Origin: an uncultured Tateyamaria sp.
GTDB lineage: Bacteria > Pseudomonadota > Alphaproteobacteria > Rhodobacterales > Rhodobacteraceae
Assembly: GCF_947503385.1 (NCBI RefSeq)
Contig: NZ_CANNDO010000004.1
Coordinates: 124,001 to 188,000 of the forward strand
DNA length: 64,000 nucleotides
Reading direction: 5' to 3'
The notes under the pieces are model-generated. The model was not told where the DNA came from. It worked only from the letters and a program-made list of their open reading frames with translations, and did not search any database. The position numbers and the translations under genes are program-made. Each line of letters begins with the position of its first letter. The stretch's first letter is position 1. Positions 43,434 through 52,163 of the stretch are shown here, piece after piece.

Positions 43434-43523
43434 TGGCGGAGGCTGTGGGATTCGAACCCACGGGACGCTCTCACGCCCAACGGTTTTCAAGACCGCCGCA
43501 TTCGACCACTCTGCCAAACCTCC
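43434..43523 (-). tRNA. tRNA-Ser(UGA)
   Basis: Read on the minus strand the sequence opens GGAGGTTTGGCAGAGTGGTC and closes with an encoded CCA. Acceptor arms GGAGGTT and AGCCTCC pair (one G-U), the anticodon loop reads CT-TGA-AA between CGGT and ACCG, the long variable arm of class II tRNA is present, and the T-loop is GTTCGAATC. Ninety bases. Convergent with the LacI gene, 53 bases away. Confidence 0.95.
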
Positions 43524-43734
43524 GGTGCCCCCGCTTTAGGGCCGCCCGCACGATTCGGCAAATATGCCAATGCCCGGGGAAATTTGCCGAAAAGTTCCCC
43601 GTATCCTTTTCAGATGTCTCCCGACCCGCTATGCTACAGACAAATCAACCCGCAACGACGGGAAAAAACGGTGTCGTAAAGGCACTTGGCCAAAAAACGG
43701 CCACCACAGGCAACAGCAGGCAAGGACTTGGTCC

Positions 43735-44655
43735 ATGAGCAGATCATTCTCGAAATCCACCATGCGCAGCAGCGTCGCAGCCGTTCTGGCCCTCAGCCTT
43801 CTGGCAGGCTGTGACGAGAACGGGCAGTTCGTGGCCATGCAGGCCTTCCAGTCGAACACCGAGACTGCAGGCACCCCCGAACCGGGCGCGCCAATCAAAA
43901 CCGTCGAACGCGATGTCGAAGCGCCCGATGTGTTCTCCGCCACCGAAGCGGGACTGTGGGACGGTCGCCCGTCGCTGGGCGGTGTCTGGGTCGCGCACCC
44001 CGATGTGAGCGAGCCCGAGCGGGTCATCATCCGCAATGCCACCAACAACAAATTCGTGGTCGGCGCCCTCTTCCGCCGCGAACGCGACATTCCCGGCCCG
44101 CGCCTACAGATCAGTTCAGACGCCGCCGAAGCGCTGGGGATGCTGGCGGGCGCACCGGCCGAGCTCAACGTGACGGCGCTGCGCAAGGAAGACGTCGCGG
44201 TCGAACAACCGATCGACGCGGCGCAAACTGACATCGAAGAGGTCGACGCGGTCGAGGCCCCTGCCGCAATTGCCACCACCTCGCTTGATCCCATCGCGAG
44301 CGCTGCCGCGGCCCTTGATGCACCGACGCCCGCACCTGCGGTGTCCACCGGCATCCAGCCCGCCGCCGCGCCGGAACAACCGATCAAGGCCGCCGCAACC
44401 ACGCGGCCCGCTGCGTCTAACCTGTCCAAGCCCTTTATCCAGATCGGCATTTTCTCGATCGAGGCCAACGCCACACGCACCTCCAACCGGATGCGCGACG
44501 CGGGCATCGTGCCGGTGACCAAGACCTTTGAACGCGATGGCAAAACCTTCTGGCGCGTGGTTGTTGGGCCGGCAAGTTCCAGCGCAGAGCGCGGTCAGCT
44601 CTTGAACAAGGTCAAGGAAGAAGGCTTTACCGATGCCTATGCCGTGTCCAACTGA
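43735..44655 (+). CDS. SPOR-domain lipoprotein (RlpA-like)
   Basis: 306 residues from ATG 43735 with AAGGA upstream. Signal II sequence with lipobox LLAGC, so membrane-anchored in the outer or inner leaflet. Residues about 75-150 look like a double-psi beta-barrel piece (GLWDGRPSLGGVWVAHPDVS, ERVIIRNATNNKFVVGAL), followed by an Ala/Pro-rich linker and a C-terminal SPOR domain (FIQIGIFSIEANATRTSNRM, FWRVVVGPASSSAERGQLL) that binds denuded septal peptidoglycan. Directly ahead of the D,D-carboxypeptidase. Confidence 0.85.
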   Translation: MSRSFSKSTMRSSVAAVLALSLLAGCDENGQFVAMQAFQSNTETAGTPEPGAPIKTVERDVEAPDVFSATEAGLWDGRPSLGGVWVAHPDVSEPERVIIRNATNNKFVVGALFRRERDIPGPRLQISSDAAEALGMLAGAPAELNVTALRKEDVAVEQPIDAAQTDIEEVDAVEAPAAIATTSLDPIASAAAALDAPTPAPAVSTGIQPAAAPEQPIKAAATTRPAASNLSKPFIQIGIFSIEANATRTSNRMRDAGIVPVTKTFERDGKTFWRVVVGPASSSAERGQLLNKVKEEGFTDAYAVSN

Positions 44656-44673
44656 CCGATAGGAGCCTTTCCC

Positions 44674-45825
44674 GTGATCCGCACCCTTGCCGCCACCGCC
44701 TTGCTGATCGCCTCCACCCTGCCCGCCGCCGCGTTTGAGACCCGCGCGTCGGCGGCGTATGTGGTTGACCAGACCACCGGCACCGTGTTGCTGAACAAGA
44801 ATGCGGACACCCCCCTGCCCCCGGCATCAATGTCCAAGCTGATGACGCTTTACATGGCGTTCGAGGCACTGGAACGCGGGCAACTCAGCATGACCGACAC
44901 GCTGGCCGTCTCCGCTCATGCCGCCAGTTTCGGCGGCTCCACGTTGTTCCTGCAACAGGGCGAGCGGGTCACGGTGGAGGATCTGGTGCGCGGCATCATC
45001 GTGCTGTCGGGCAATGATGCCTGCGTCGTCATTGCCGAGGCGCTCAGCCCCGACGGGACCGAAGGTGGCTTTGCCCGCCTGATGACGCGCCGGGCGCAGG
45101 AAATGGGCATGACCAATTCCACTTTCGCCAATTCCAGCGGCTGGCCGAACCCGAGCCATCGCATGTCAATGCGCGATCTGGGCCTGCTGGCCACGCGGTT
45201 GATCGAGGACTATCCGGAATACTACCCGATGTTTGCGGAAACCGAGTTCCTGTTTGACACCAAGGAAAGCGCCAACCGGTTCAACCGCAATCCCCTGCTG
45301 ACCCTCGGCATCGGTGCTGACGGCCTCAAAACCGGCCACACCCAAGAGGCGGGCTATGGCCTGACCGGGTCGGCCAAACAGGGGGACCGCCGGGTCGTAT
45401 TCGTGGTCTCCGGCCTCGACACCACGGCCGCCCGCGCGCAGGAATCCGAAGCCATCGTGAACTGGGCCTTCCGCCAGTTTGCCGAACGCACCATCGCCAA
45501 GGGCGGCGTGCGCGTCGCCACCGCCGCCGTGTGGGAAGGGGCCGAGCCGCAAGTGGGACTGGTTCCGGCCGAAGACATCTCTGTCCTGCTGCCGGTCCTG
45601 TCCGGCGACAGTGTCGCCGCCGAAGTGGTCTATACCGGCCCCATTCAGGCCCCCATCGCCGCGGGCACCACATTGGCCGAACTGGTTGTGCAACCCGAAG
45701 GCTTGCCGGAACAACGGTTCGAACTGGTGGCCGAAACCGACGTGGCCCATGGCGGTTTCCTCGCCAAAGTGTCCACCGCGGCCAAAGCCCTGATCACGCA
45801 AGTCACAAGCGAGGATGGTGCGTGA
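44674..45825 (+). CDS. D-alanyl-D-alanine carboxypeptidase (DacC/PBP5 type)
   Basis: 383 residues from GTG 44674. Signal peptide ending AAAF near residue 22. Penicillin-binding motifs: S-x-x-K as SMSK (about residue 53), S-x-N as SGN and K-T-G as KTG in DGLKTGHTQEAGYG. The C-terminal 100 residues (TIAKGGVRVATAAVWEGAEP, TLAELVVQPEGLP) form the PBP5-type beta domain that anchors at the membrane. Trims terminal D-Ala from peptidoglycan in the periplasm. Stop overlaps the tmk start. Confidence 0.92.
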   Translation: MIRTLAATALLIASTLPAAAFETRASAAYVVDQTTGTVLLNKNADTPLPPASMSKLMTLYMAFEALERGQLSMTDTLAVSAHAASFGGSTLFLQQGERVTVEDLVRGIIVLSGNDACVVIAEALSPDGTEGGFARLMTRRAQEMGMTNSTFANSSGWPNPSHRMSMRDLGLLATRLIEDYPEYYPMFAETEFLFDTKESANRFNRNPLLTLGIGADGLKTGHTQEAGYGLTGSAKQGDRRVVFVVSGLDTTAARAQESEAIVNWAFRQFAERTIAKGGVRVATAAVWEGAEPQVGLVPAEDISVLLPVLSGDSVAAEVVYTGPIQAPIAAGTTLAELVVQPEGLPEQRFELVAETDVAHGGFLAKVSTAAKALITQVTSEDGA

Positions 45826-46457
45826 GCGCAAAAGGCGCATTCATCAGCTTCGAAGGCATCGACGGCTCCGGCAAATCCACACAAGCCCGCCTGCTCGCGG
45901 AACGGCTGCGCGCAGAAGGCCACGACGTCGTGCTGACCCGCGAGCCGGGTGGCAGTCCGGGCGCCGAGGAAATCCGCGCCCTCGTGCTGCAAGGCGATCC
46001 TGACCGCTGGTCGGCGGAAACCGAACTGCTCCTTTTCACCGCCGCGCGGCGCGACCATATGGAGCGTCTGATCCTGCCCGCCATCTCTGCTGGCAAGATC
46101 GTGATCTGCGACCGCTTTGCGGACAGCACGCGCCTCTATCAGGGGCTGAGCCGCGGCGATCTGCGCGCCACAGTGGACCAATTGCACGATCTGATGATCG
46201 GGCGCGAACCCGATCTGACCATTCTGATCGACATGGACCCCGAAACTGGCCTCGCCCGCGCCAAGGGGCGGCAGGGCGTAGAAGAACGGTTCGAGGATTT
46301 TGGCACGGACCTGCAACAGAAGATGCGCGCCGGTTTTCTGGGCTTGGCAAAAGAATTCCCGCACCGTTTTCACACCATCGACGGTGGCCGCCCGATCGAA
46401 ATCGTGGCGCATGACGTGCACGCTTTGGCGCAATCGCACCTCACTTCTTCTCTTTGA
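45822..46457 (+). CDS. tmk: Thymidylate kinase
   Basis: 211 residues from GTG 45822, overlapping the upstream stop by four bases. Converts dTMP to dTDP. P-loop FISFEGIDGSGKSTQARLL, the substrate motif LTREPGGSPGAEEIR, the D-R-x motif CDRFADSTRLYQG and LIDMDPETGLARAKGR. The stop codon lies within the pyrimidine-rich element described separately. The order carboxypeptidase-tmk-holB-tatD is common in Rhodobacterales. Confidence 0.96.
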   Translation: MSAKGAFISFEGIDGSGKSTQARLLAERLRAEGHDVVLTREPGGSPGAEEIRALVLQGDPDRWSAETELLLFTAARRDHMERLILPAISAGKIVICDRFADSTRLYQGLSRGDLRATVDQLHDLMIGREPDLTILIDMDPETGLARAKGRQGVEERFEDFGTDLQQKMRAGFLGLAKEFPHRFHTIDGGRPIEIVAHDVHALAQSHLTSSL

Positions 46458-46492
46458 AAATACTCCGGGGGTCCAGGGGGCTGGCCCCCTGG
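46444..46492 (+). repeat. Stop-codon-linked element with hairpin, copy 1
   Basis: CTTCTTCTCTTTGA followed by AAATACTCC (46444-46466), then the perfect hairpin CCAGGGGG-CTGG-CCCCCTGG (46473-46492). The TGA is the tmk stop. A second copy occurs at the MBL-hydrolase stop (49,236). Similar sequences are common at gene ends in Rhodobacterales as I remember them. Confidence 0.5.
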
Positions 46493-46518
46493 CGGGCGGC
46501 GGTGTTACACCCCGTCTC

Positions 46519-47637
46519 ATGTCCGACGACACAGCCGATCCCACACGCGTCCCCGGCGCACCGCACCCGCGCGACACCGTCCGCCTGATTGGGCAGGACA
46601 GCGCGCAGGCCGCCTTTCTTGACGCGTTCACAACCGGGCGTCTGCACCATGCGTGGCTGCTGACCGGACCGCGCGGAGTGGGCAAGGCCACGCTGGCATG
46701 GCGACTTGCGCGCTTCCTTTTGGCCACGCCTGACCCGGACCCCAACGATATGTTCGGCGCGCCCGCGCCCACGACCCTCGACATCCCGGACGATCACCCC
46801 ATTGCCCGCCGCATCGCGGCAGGCGCGGAGCCGGGGTTGAAATCCGTGCACCGTACCGAGAACGACAAGACCAAGCGACTGCGCGACCAGATTGTCGTGG
46901 ATGATATTCGCGCGCTTGGCAGCTTTTTTCAACTGTCGGCCACCGATGGTGGCCGTCGCGTGGTCATCATTGATGCAGCGGACGAAATGAACGTGAACGC
47001 CGCCAATGCGCTGCTCAAGATGCTCGAAGAGCCGCCCGCGCGCACCACGCTCCTGCTCGTTTGCCACCAGCCCAGCCGCCTCTTGCCCACCATCCGATCA
47101 CGGTGCCGCACGCTGCGCCTGCGCAGCCTGACACCTGATGATATGGCCGCTGCGATGGCGCAGGGTGGCATCGACAGTGCCGCGCAAACCGCAGCCCTCG
47201 CGGAACTCAGCGGCGGATCGGTCGGTGACGCCATGCGCCTTGCCCTTCAGGACGGGCTAAAGCTCTATGCTGAGATCATCGCCCTTCTGGGCTCCATGCC
47301 CCGGCTCGACCGCCCCCGCGCTCTGGCCGTGGCAGAGGCCGCCGCAGCGCGCGGCAGCGAGGCCCGTCTGGACCTGTTCTACACCCTGCTCGACATCGCG
47401 CTGGCCCGACTGGCCCGCACGGGTGCCACGGGCACCCCCCCGGCAACCGAGGCCGCGCCAAACGAAGCGGCCATTCTGAGCCGCCTTGCCCCGCACGCCC
47501 CGCAAGCCCGCGCATGGGCCGACACGGCGCAAACGGCGCTCGACCGGGCACGCCATGGCCGGGCGGTCAATCTTGACCCTGCCGCCCTCGTCCTAGATAC
47601 GCTGTTCAAGCTCTCAGCGACGGCACCTTCGCAATGA
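46519..47637 (+). CDS. holB: DNA polymerase III delta-prime subunit
   Basis: 372 residues from ATG 46519. Clamp-loader ATPase fold: HHAWLLTGPRGVGKATLAWR as P-loop, VVIIDAADEMNVNAANALLK as Walker B, MLEEPPARTTLLLVCHQPSR and LLPTIRSRCRTLRL (the SRC motif). No cysteine zinc module of the classical type is obvious, common for alphaproteobacterial copies. Stop overlaps the tatD start (ATGA). Confidence 0.93.
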   Translation: MSDDTADPTRVPGAPHPRDTVRLIGQDSAQAAFLDAFTTGRLHHAWLLTGPRGVGKATLAWRLARFLLATPDPDPNDMFGAPAPTTLDIPDDHPIARRIAAGAEPGLKSVHRTENDKTKRLRDQIVVDDIRALGSFFQLSATDGGRRVVIIDAADEMNVNAANALLKMLEEPPARTTLLLVCHQPSRLLPTIRSRCRTLRLRSLTPDDMAAAMAQGGIDSAAQTAALAELSGGSVGDAMRLALQDGLKLYAEIIALLGSMPRLDRPRALAVAEAAAARGSEARLDLFYTLLDIALARLARTGATGTPPATEAAPNEAAILSRLAPHAPQARAWADTAQTALDRARHGRAVNLDPAALVLDTLFKLSATAPSQ

Positions 47638-48434
47638 CCCCAGAGATCACCGACAGCCACTGCCACCTCGACTTTCCCGATTTCGAAGGGCAGTTGCCTC
47701 AGATCATCGCAGATGCGGCCGCCGCTGGCGTCACGCGCATGGTGACCATCTGCACCAAACTGCGTCTCGAACCACAAGTCCGCGCCCTGGCCGAAGCACA
47801 TGCGCCCGTGTTTTACGCAGCAGGCACCCACCCGATGAGCGCCGCGGACGAACCCATGGCATCGGTCGATCAACTGGTGCGGCTTGCACAGCACCCCAAA
47901 TGCGTAGGCATCGGGGAAACAGGGCTCGACTACCACTACACATCCGACAGTGCGGACGTGCAGCAGCAATCGCTGCGCATTCACATCGCCGCCGCGCGCG
48001 ACACCGGGCTGCCCCTGATCATCCACGCACGCGCCGCCGACAAAGATATGGCCCGCATCCTGACCGAAGAGCACGCGAATGGCGCCTATACCTGCGTCAT
48101 GCACTGCTTTTCCTCCAGCGCGGAACTGGCCCGCGCCGCCCTCGATCTGGGCTTTTATCTGAGTATGTCCGGCATCGCGGCCTTTCCCAAAAGTCAGGAG
48201 TTGCGCGACATCTTCGCCGCTGCCCCCGTCGACAGGGTTCTGGTGGAAACCGACGCGCCTTACCTTGCCCCGCCGCCCCATCGGGGCAAGCGGAACGAAC
48301 CGGCCTATACAGCCCACACCGCGCGCGTGGGTGCCGGGGTCTTTGGCCTCGACTACGCCGATTTCGCAGACCGCACACAACAGAATTTTGACCGGCTCTT
48401 CACCAAGGCAGCCCGTTTCGAGGCCGCCGCATGA
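47634..48434 (+). CDS. TatD-family metal-dependent hydrolase
   Basis: 266 residues. Metal ligands of the amidohydrolase-like barrel: ITDSHCHLDFPDFEG (H-x-H), IGETGLDYHY (Glu), IIHARAADKDM (His), MHCFSS (His) and VLVETDAPYLAPPPHRGKRN (Asp). Members are 3'-5' DNA exonucleases/quality-control enzymes. Overlaps holB upstream and the MBL gene downstream by four bases. Confidence 0.93.
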   Translation: MTPEITDSHCHLDFPDFEGQLPQIIADAAAAGVTRMVTICTKLRLEPQVRALAEAHAPVFYAAGTHPMSAADEPMASVDQLVRLAQHPKCVGIGETGLDYHYTSDSADVQQQSLRIHIAAARDTGLPLIIHARAADKDMARILTEEHANGAYTCVMHCFSSSAELARAALDLGFYLSMSGIAAFPKSQELRDIFAAAPVDRVLVETDAPYLAPPPHRGKRNEPAYTAHTARVGAGVFGLDYADFADRTQQNFDRLFTKAARFEAAA

Positions 48435-49234
48435 GCGACAGCTTACGGTTTACGATTCTGGGCTGTGGCTCCTCCGGCGGCGTGCCGCGTTTGGGTGGTC
48501 ACTGGGGCGCGTGCGATCCGGCGAACCCCAAAAACCGCCGCCAGCGCTGTTCCATGCTGGTCGAACGGGGGGGGCCGGACGGAACCACAATCGCCCTGAT
48601 CGACACCTCCCCTGACCTGCGCAATCAATTGCTGGGGGCCGATATCGGCAGGCTCGATGGCGTGATCTACACGCACGCCCATGCCGATCATGTGCACGGT
48701 ATCGATGATCTGCGCATGGTCGTCTTCAACATGCGTGAACGGCTGCGGGTCTGGGCGGATGGTGCCACGCAGAACGACCTGCTTGGGCGCTTTGGCTACG
48801 TGTTTCACCAACCACCGGGCTCGCCCTATCCGCCCATCCTTGACCTGCACACCATCGACGGGGACACGGTGATCGACGGCCCCGGCGGGCCGATCACCTT
48901 CAGGCCGTTCGAAGTGGGCCATGGCAGCATCGACGCGCTCGGCTTTCGCGTCGGCGATCTGGCGTACCTGCCTGATGTGGCCGACATCCCCGATGCCGCA
49001 TGGGACGCCTTGCAAGATCTCGACTGCTGGATCGTGGACGCGCTGCGCCGCGACCCGCACCCGACGCACAGCCACCTTGCGCAAACCCTCGAATGGATCG
49101 ACCGCGCCGCGCCCAAACGGGCGATCCTCACCAACATGCATATCGACCTCGACTATGCGACGCTCTTGGCCGAAACACCTGACCACATCGAACCCGCCTA
49201 TGATGGAATGACCCTCACCTTTCCCACCCCCTGA
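48431..49234 (+). CDS. MBL-fold metallo-hydrolase (PhnP-like)
   Basis: 267 residues. Metal motif YTHAHADHVHGIDDLR (H-x-H-x-D-H), plus ILGCGSSGGVPRLGG at the N-terminus, GHGSIDALGFRVGDLAYLPD and a C-terminal TNMHIDLDY. Resembles PhnP-type phosphodiesterases; in this conserved run the natural substrate is unknown. Confidence 0.9.
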   Translation: MSDSLRFTILGCGSSGGVPRLGGHWGACDPANPKNRRQRCSMLVERGGPDGTTIALIDTSPDLRNQLLGADIGRLDGVIYTHAHADHVHGIDDLRMVVFNMRERLRVWADGATQNDLLGRFGYVFHQPPGSPYPPILDLHTIDGDTVIDGPGGPITFRPFEVGHGSIDALGFRVGDLAYLPDVADIPDAAWDALQDLDCWIVDALRRDPHPTHSHLAQTLEWIDRAAPKRAILTNMHIDLDYATLLAETPDHIEPAYDGMTLTFPTP

Positions 49235-49235
49235 C

Positions 49236-49281
49236 CTTCTTCTCTTTGATCAATACTCCCGCCGGAGGCTCCCGTCCTCCG
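49236..49281 (+). repeat. Stop-codon-linked element with hairpin, copy 2
   Basis: CTTCTTCTCTTTGA then TCAATACTCC (49236-49259), followed by CGGAGG-CTCCCGT-CCTCCG (49263-49268, 49276-49281). It begins two bases after the MBL-hydrolase stop. Same order of parts as at 46,444-46,492 but a different stem sequence. Confidence 0.45.
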
Positions 49282-49302
49282 CGCCCAAGCAAAGGCCCGA
49301 TC

Positions 49303-50232
49303 ATGCAGGCCCTCCTCGACGTCATCCTGCCCGTTTTTCTGGTCATCGGCTTTGGCTATGTTGCCGTCTGGCGACAGCTTTTCCCCGAGGCCGGCGTGGA
49401 CGCGCTGATGAAATTCTCGCAGCATTTCGCGATCCCCTGCCTGTTGTTTTCCGCCATCGCAAATATCGACCTGTCCCACGGGCTGGACCTGCGCCTGCTG
49501 GGCAGCTTTTACGTCGGGGCCGCGTCCAGCTTTGCGCTGGGGTTTCTGGGCGCGCGGCATCTCTTTGGCCGCGACGTCGAAGACAGCGTCGCCATCGGCT
49601 TTGCCTGCCTGTTTTCCAACTCGGTTCTGCTGGGCCTTGCCATCAATGAACGTGCCTACGGGGCCGAAGCGCTGACAGGCGCCTTTGCCATCATCGCCTT
49701 TCATTCACCCTTTTGCTACGGGCTGGGCATCACCGCGATGGAGATTGCGCGCAACCGCGGGGGCGCACCTCTGGACACCGCGCGTCGTGTGATCCGGGCC
49801 ATGTTCCGCAACGTGCTGGTGCTGGCCATTCTGGCGGGTTTTGTCGTTAACCTCACCGGGATAACCCTGCCCGGCGTGATCCGGGACGGGCTTGATCTGG
49901 TTATTCGCGCGGCCCTGCCCACGGCACTGTTTGCATTGGGTGGCGTGCTGGTCGCTTACAGGCCCGAAGGCGACGCGCGCGTGATTGCAATGGTTTGCGG
50001 CATCTCGCTGCTGGTGCATCCGGCCATCACCTTTGCCTTGGGCAGCCTCTTGTCGGTCCCGCCTGAGACCTTCAAACCCGGGGTGCTGACGGCGGCCATG
50101 GCACCGGGCGTGAACGCCTATATCTTTGCCAACATGTATGGCCGGGCCAAACGCGTGGCGGCTTCGTCCGTGCTGGTGGCCACGGGGGCATCGCTCCTGA
50201 CGGCTTGGATGTGGCTCATCGTGCTAGGCTAG
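49303..50232 (+). CDS. AEC-family transporter
   Basis: 309 residues from ATG 49303. Ten hydrophobic segments, starting LLDVILPVFLVIGFGYVAVW; NSVLLGLAINERAYGAEALT and ALPTALFALGGVLVAY are typical of the auxin-efflux-carrier-like family. Members export auxin-like acids or dicarboxylates in bacteria. Convergent with YihY, whose stop overlaps by four bases. Confidence 0.88.
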   Translation: MQALLDVILPVFLVIGFGYVAVWRQLFPEAGVDALMKFSQHFAIPCLLFSAIANIDLSHGLDLRLLGSFYVGAASSFALGFLGARHLFGRDVEDSVAIGFACLFSNSVLLGLAINERAYGAEALTGAFAIIAFHSPFCYGLGITAMEIARNRGGAPLDTARRVIRAMFRNVLVLAILAGFVVNLTGITLPGVIRDGLDLVIRAALPTALFALGGVLVAYRPEGDARVIAMVCGISLLVHPAITFALGSLLSVPPETFKPGVLTAAMAPGVNAYIFANMYGRAKRVAASSVLVATGASLLTAWMWLIVLG

Positions 50233-51080
50233 GTCACCTGCCGCAGGCTGACATCCAACGCCGCCCCAAGCAGCACCATGAACGCGCTCAAAAACAGCCA
50301 CATGAGCATTGCCATCACCGCACCGATGGATCCGTAAACCTCGTTATAGGTCCCAAAATTCTGCAGGTAGATCGAAAACCCAACGGAGGCGGCAACCCAC
50401 CCGGCGGCGGCAAAGACGGTTCCGGCTGATACCATTCCCGGCATTCGGGTGCGCAGGTTTGGCCCGACCCGGTGCAGCAACGAAAACCCGACCAGCAAAA
50501 CGGCAAGGCCGACGCCCCAGCGCAGCGCCTCCACACCCGCCGACGCCCATGGACCCAGCGGGAAAAACGCCAGCACGACCGGCATCACCACGATGCACGC
50601 CATTGCCACCAGAACGACCCCGATCAAACACAAGGTCAGGAACAGAGCGCGGGCGGCATGTGCCACACCGGACCGGTTCGGCACCCCGTGGATCGCGTTC
50701 AACCCTTGGATCAGCGCCGCCACCCCGGCCCGCGCCGACCACAACGCCAGAACAAAGGACAGAACCGACGCCCACCCCAGGGTCAGCCCATCTGCGGTCG
50801 AGAGCGCATCAAGCTGACCGGCGATCAGGGTATAAACGTCCCCCGGCAACACAGCCTGAAACGCAGCCAGTTGCTGCAAGGCCAGTTCAGGATCACCAAT
50901 CACGCCCCACAGCGCGATGGTCGCGGCCAGTCCCGGAAAGACTGACAGAATGGCCCAGAACGCGACACCCGCCGAGATCAGCCCAAGGTTCTTGTCCCCG
51001 ATCAGGTTCCAAACCCGCTGCAAAACGCCCCAAAGCCGCATCACCGGCTTGCGCGCACCTGTCAGGCCTTGATCCGTCAT
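50229..51080 (-). CDS. YihY/BrkB-family inner membrane protein
   Basis: 283 residues with about six membrane segments: FWAILSVFPGLAATIALWGV, TLGWASVLSFVLALWSARAG, CLIGVVLVAMACIVVMPVVL, and later AVMAMLMWLFLSAFMVLLGA. AALIQGLNAIHGVPNRSG is the typical loop. The name tRNA-processing RNase BN was a misassignment in this family; the role is unknown. Divergent from a LysR gene. Confidence 0.88.
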   Translation of the reverse strand: MTDQGLTGARKPVMRLWGVLQRVWNLIGDKNLGLISAGVAFWAILSVFPGLAATIALWGVIGDPELALQQLAAFQAVLPGDVYTLIAGQLDALSTADGLTLGWASVLSFVLALWSARAGVAALIQGLNAIHGVPNRSGVAHAARALFLTLCLIGVVLVAMACIVVMPVVLAFFPLGPWASAGVEALRWGVGLAVLLVGFSLLHRVGPNLRTRMPGMVSAGTVFAAAGWVAASVGFSIYLQNFGTYNEVYGSIGAVMAMLMWLFLSAFMVLLGAALDVSLRQVT

Positions 51081-51203
51081 GATGCCCCCTGTTTGGCCAA
51101 ACTTGCCTCAGCGGACACAGCCATGCAACGGGGCATGGCGCGGCGCGTCTGCGACCGCAGTTCACCGTTGCCTGCCACGTCCGAACCCTGTCTAGTGCGT
51201 CTC

Positions 51204-52079
51204 GTGTCCCGACTGAAACTTGAACATCTCCAGACCTTTCTCGCCGTCGCCCGTTACGGCAGCGTCAGCCGTGCCGCGGAGGCGCTGAACCTGACGCAGC
51301 CCACCGCGACGTCCCGGATCAAAGCGATGGAGGCCAGCCTTGGCACCAAGGTGTTCGACCGCACCGCGACGGGAATGAGCCTGACCAAACGCGGCGACAT
51401 GCTGCTGCAATATGCAGCCCAGTTCCAGCAACTCAGCGACATGGTCGAAGAGAACGTGATGGATGCCGCCGGTGTGGACCGCCTGATGCGGATCGGGGTG
51501 TCGGAAACCATCGCCCAAAGCTGGCTGCCGGATTTCATCGGTGCACTGCACAAGGATTTTCCCAACCTCAAGATCGAGATCAGCGTTGATATCTCTCTGA
51601 ACCTGCGCGAACAGCTGCTGCGGCGGGAGGTCGATCTGGCGATCCTGCTTGGCCCCATCTCGGATTTCACAGTCGACAACATCGAATTGCCCAGCGTCGA
51701 GCTGGTCTGGTTTCGCGCCGCCGGTGAAGGGCGCGATGTGGATCTGCGCACGACGCCCATCGCGACCTACGCCCGCAACACACGCCCGTTCCGCGAACTC
51801 AGGGCCAAACTCTTTGACCGGTTCGGGCCGGACATCACCCTGTTTCCGTCATCGTCGCTATCGTCATGCTTTCGCATGGTCGAGGCCGGGCTGGCCGTCG
51901 GTGCACTGCCCAAGGCGCTTGGCCGGTCGATGGTCGAGGCGGGCAAACTGGTGGAATTCGATGCCGGTGTCGCGCCTTCGCCGCTCAATTTCTCGGCCTC
52001 TTACATCGGCGAGCCAAGAAATTACGTCATCGAAGCAGCGGCAAAAACCGCGCAAGCCATTGCAGCCAAAGAGTTATAG
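51204..52079 (+). CDS. LysR-family transcription regulator
   Basis: 291 residues from GTG 51204; a GTG at 51195 or an ATG further upstream is possible, no good ribosome site is present. DNA-binding part LKLEHLQTFLAVARYGSVSR, AAEALNLTQPTATSRIKAME and an effector domain starting MRIGVSETIAQSWLPDFI. Same strand and 84 bases upstream of the DUF1445 operon, a likely target. Confidence 0.88.
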   Translation: MSRLKLEHLQTFLAVARYGSVSRAAEALNLTQPTATSRIKAMEASLGTKVFDRTATGMSLTKRGDMLLQYAAQFQQLSDMVEENVMDAAGVDRLMRIGVSETIAQSWLPDFIGALHKDFPNLKIEISVDISLNLREQLLRREVDLAILLGPISDFTVDNIELPSVELVWFRAAGEGRDVDLRTTPIATYARNTRPFRELRAKLFDRFGPDITLFPSSSLSSCFRMVEAGLAVGALPKALGRSMVEAGKLVEFDAGVAPSPLNFSASYIGEPRNYVIEAAAKTAQAIAAKEL

Positions 52080-52163
52080 GAAATTTCTATAGCTTAGGCC
52101 AAAAAATCATTATTGGATTTTATTTCAACGGCAGAGGACCGTGCCCAAAACCGGGGGACGGAT

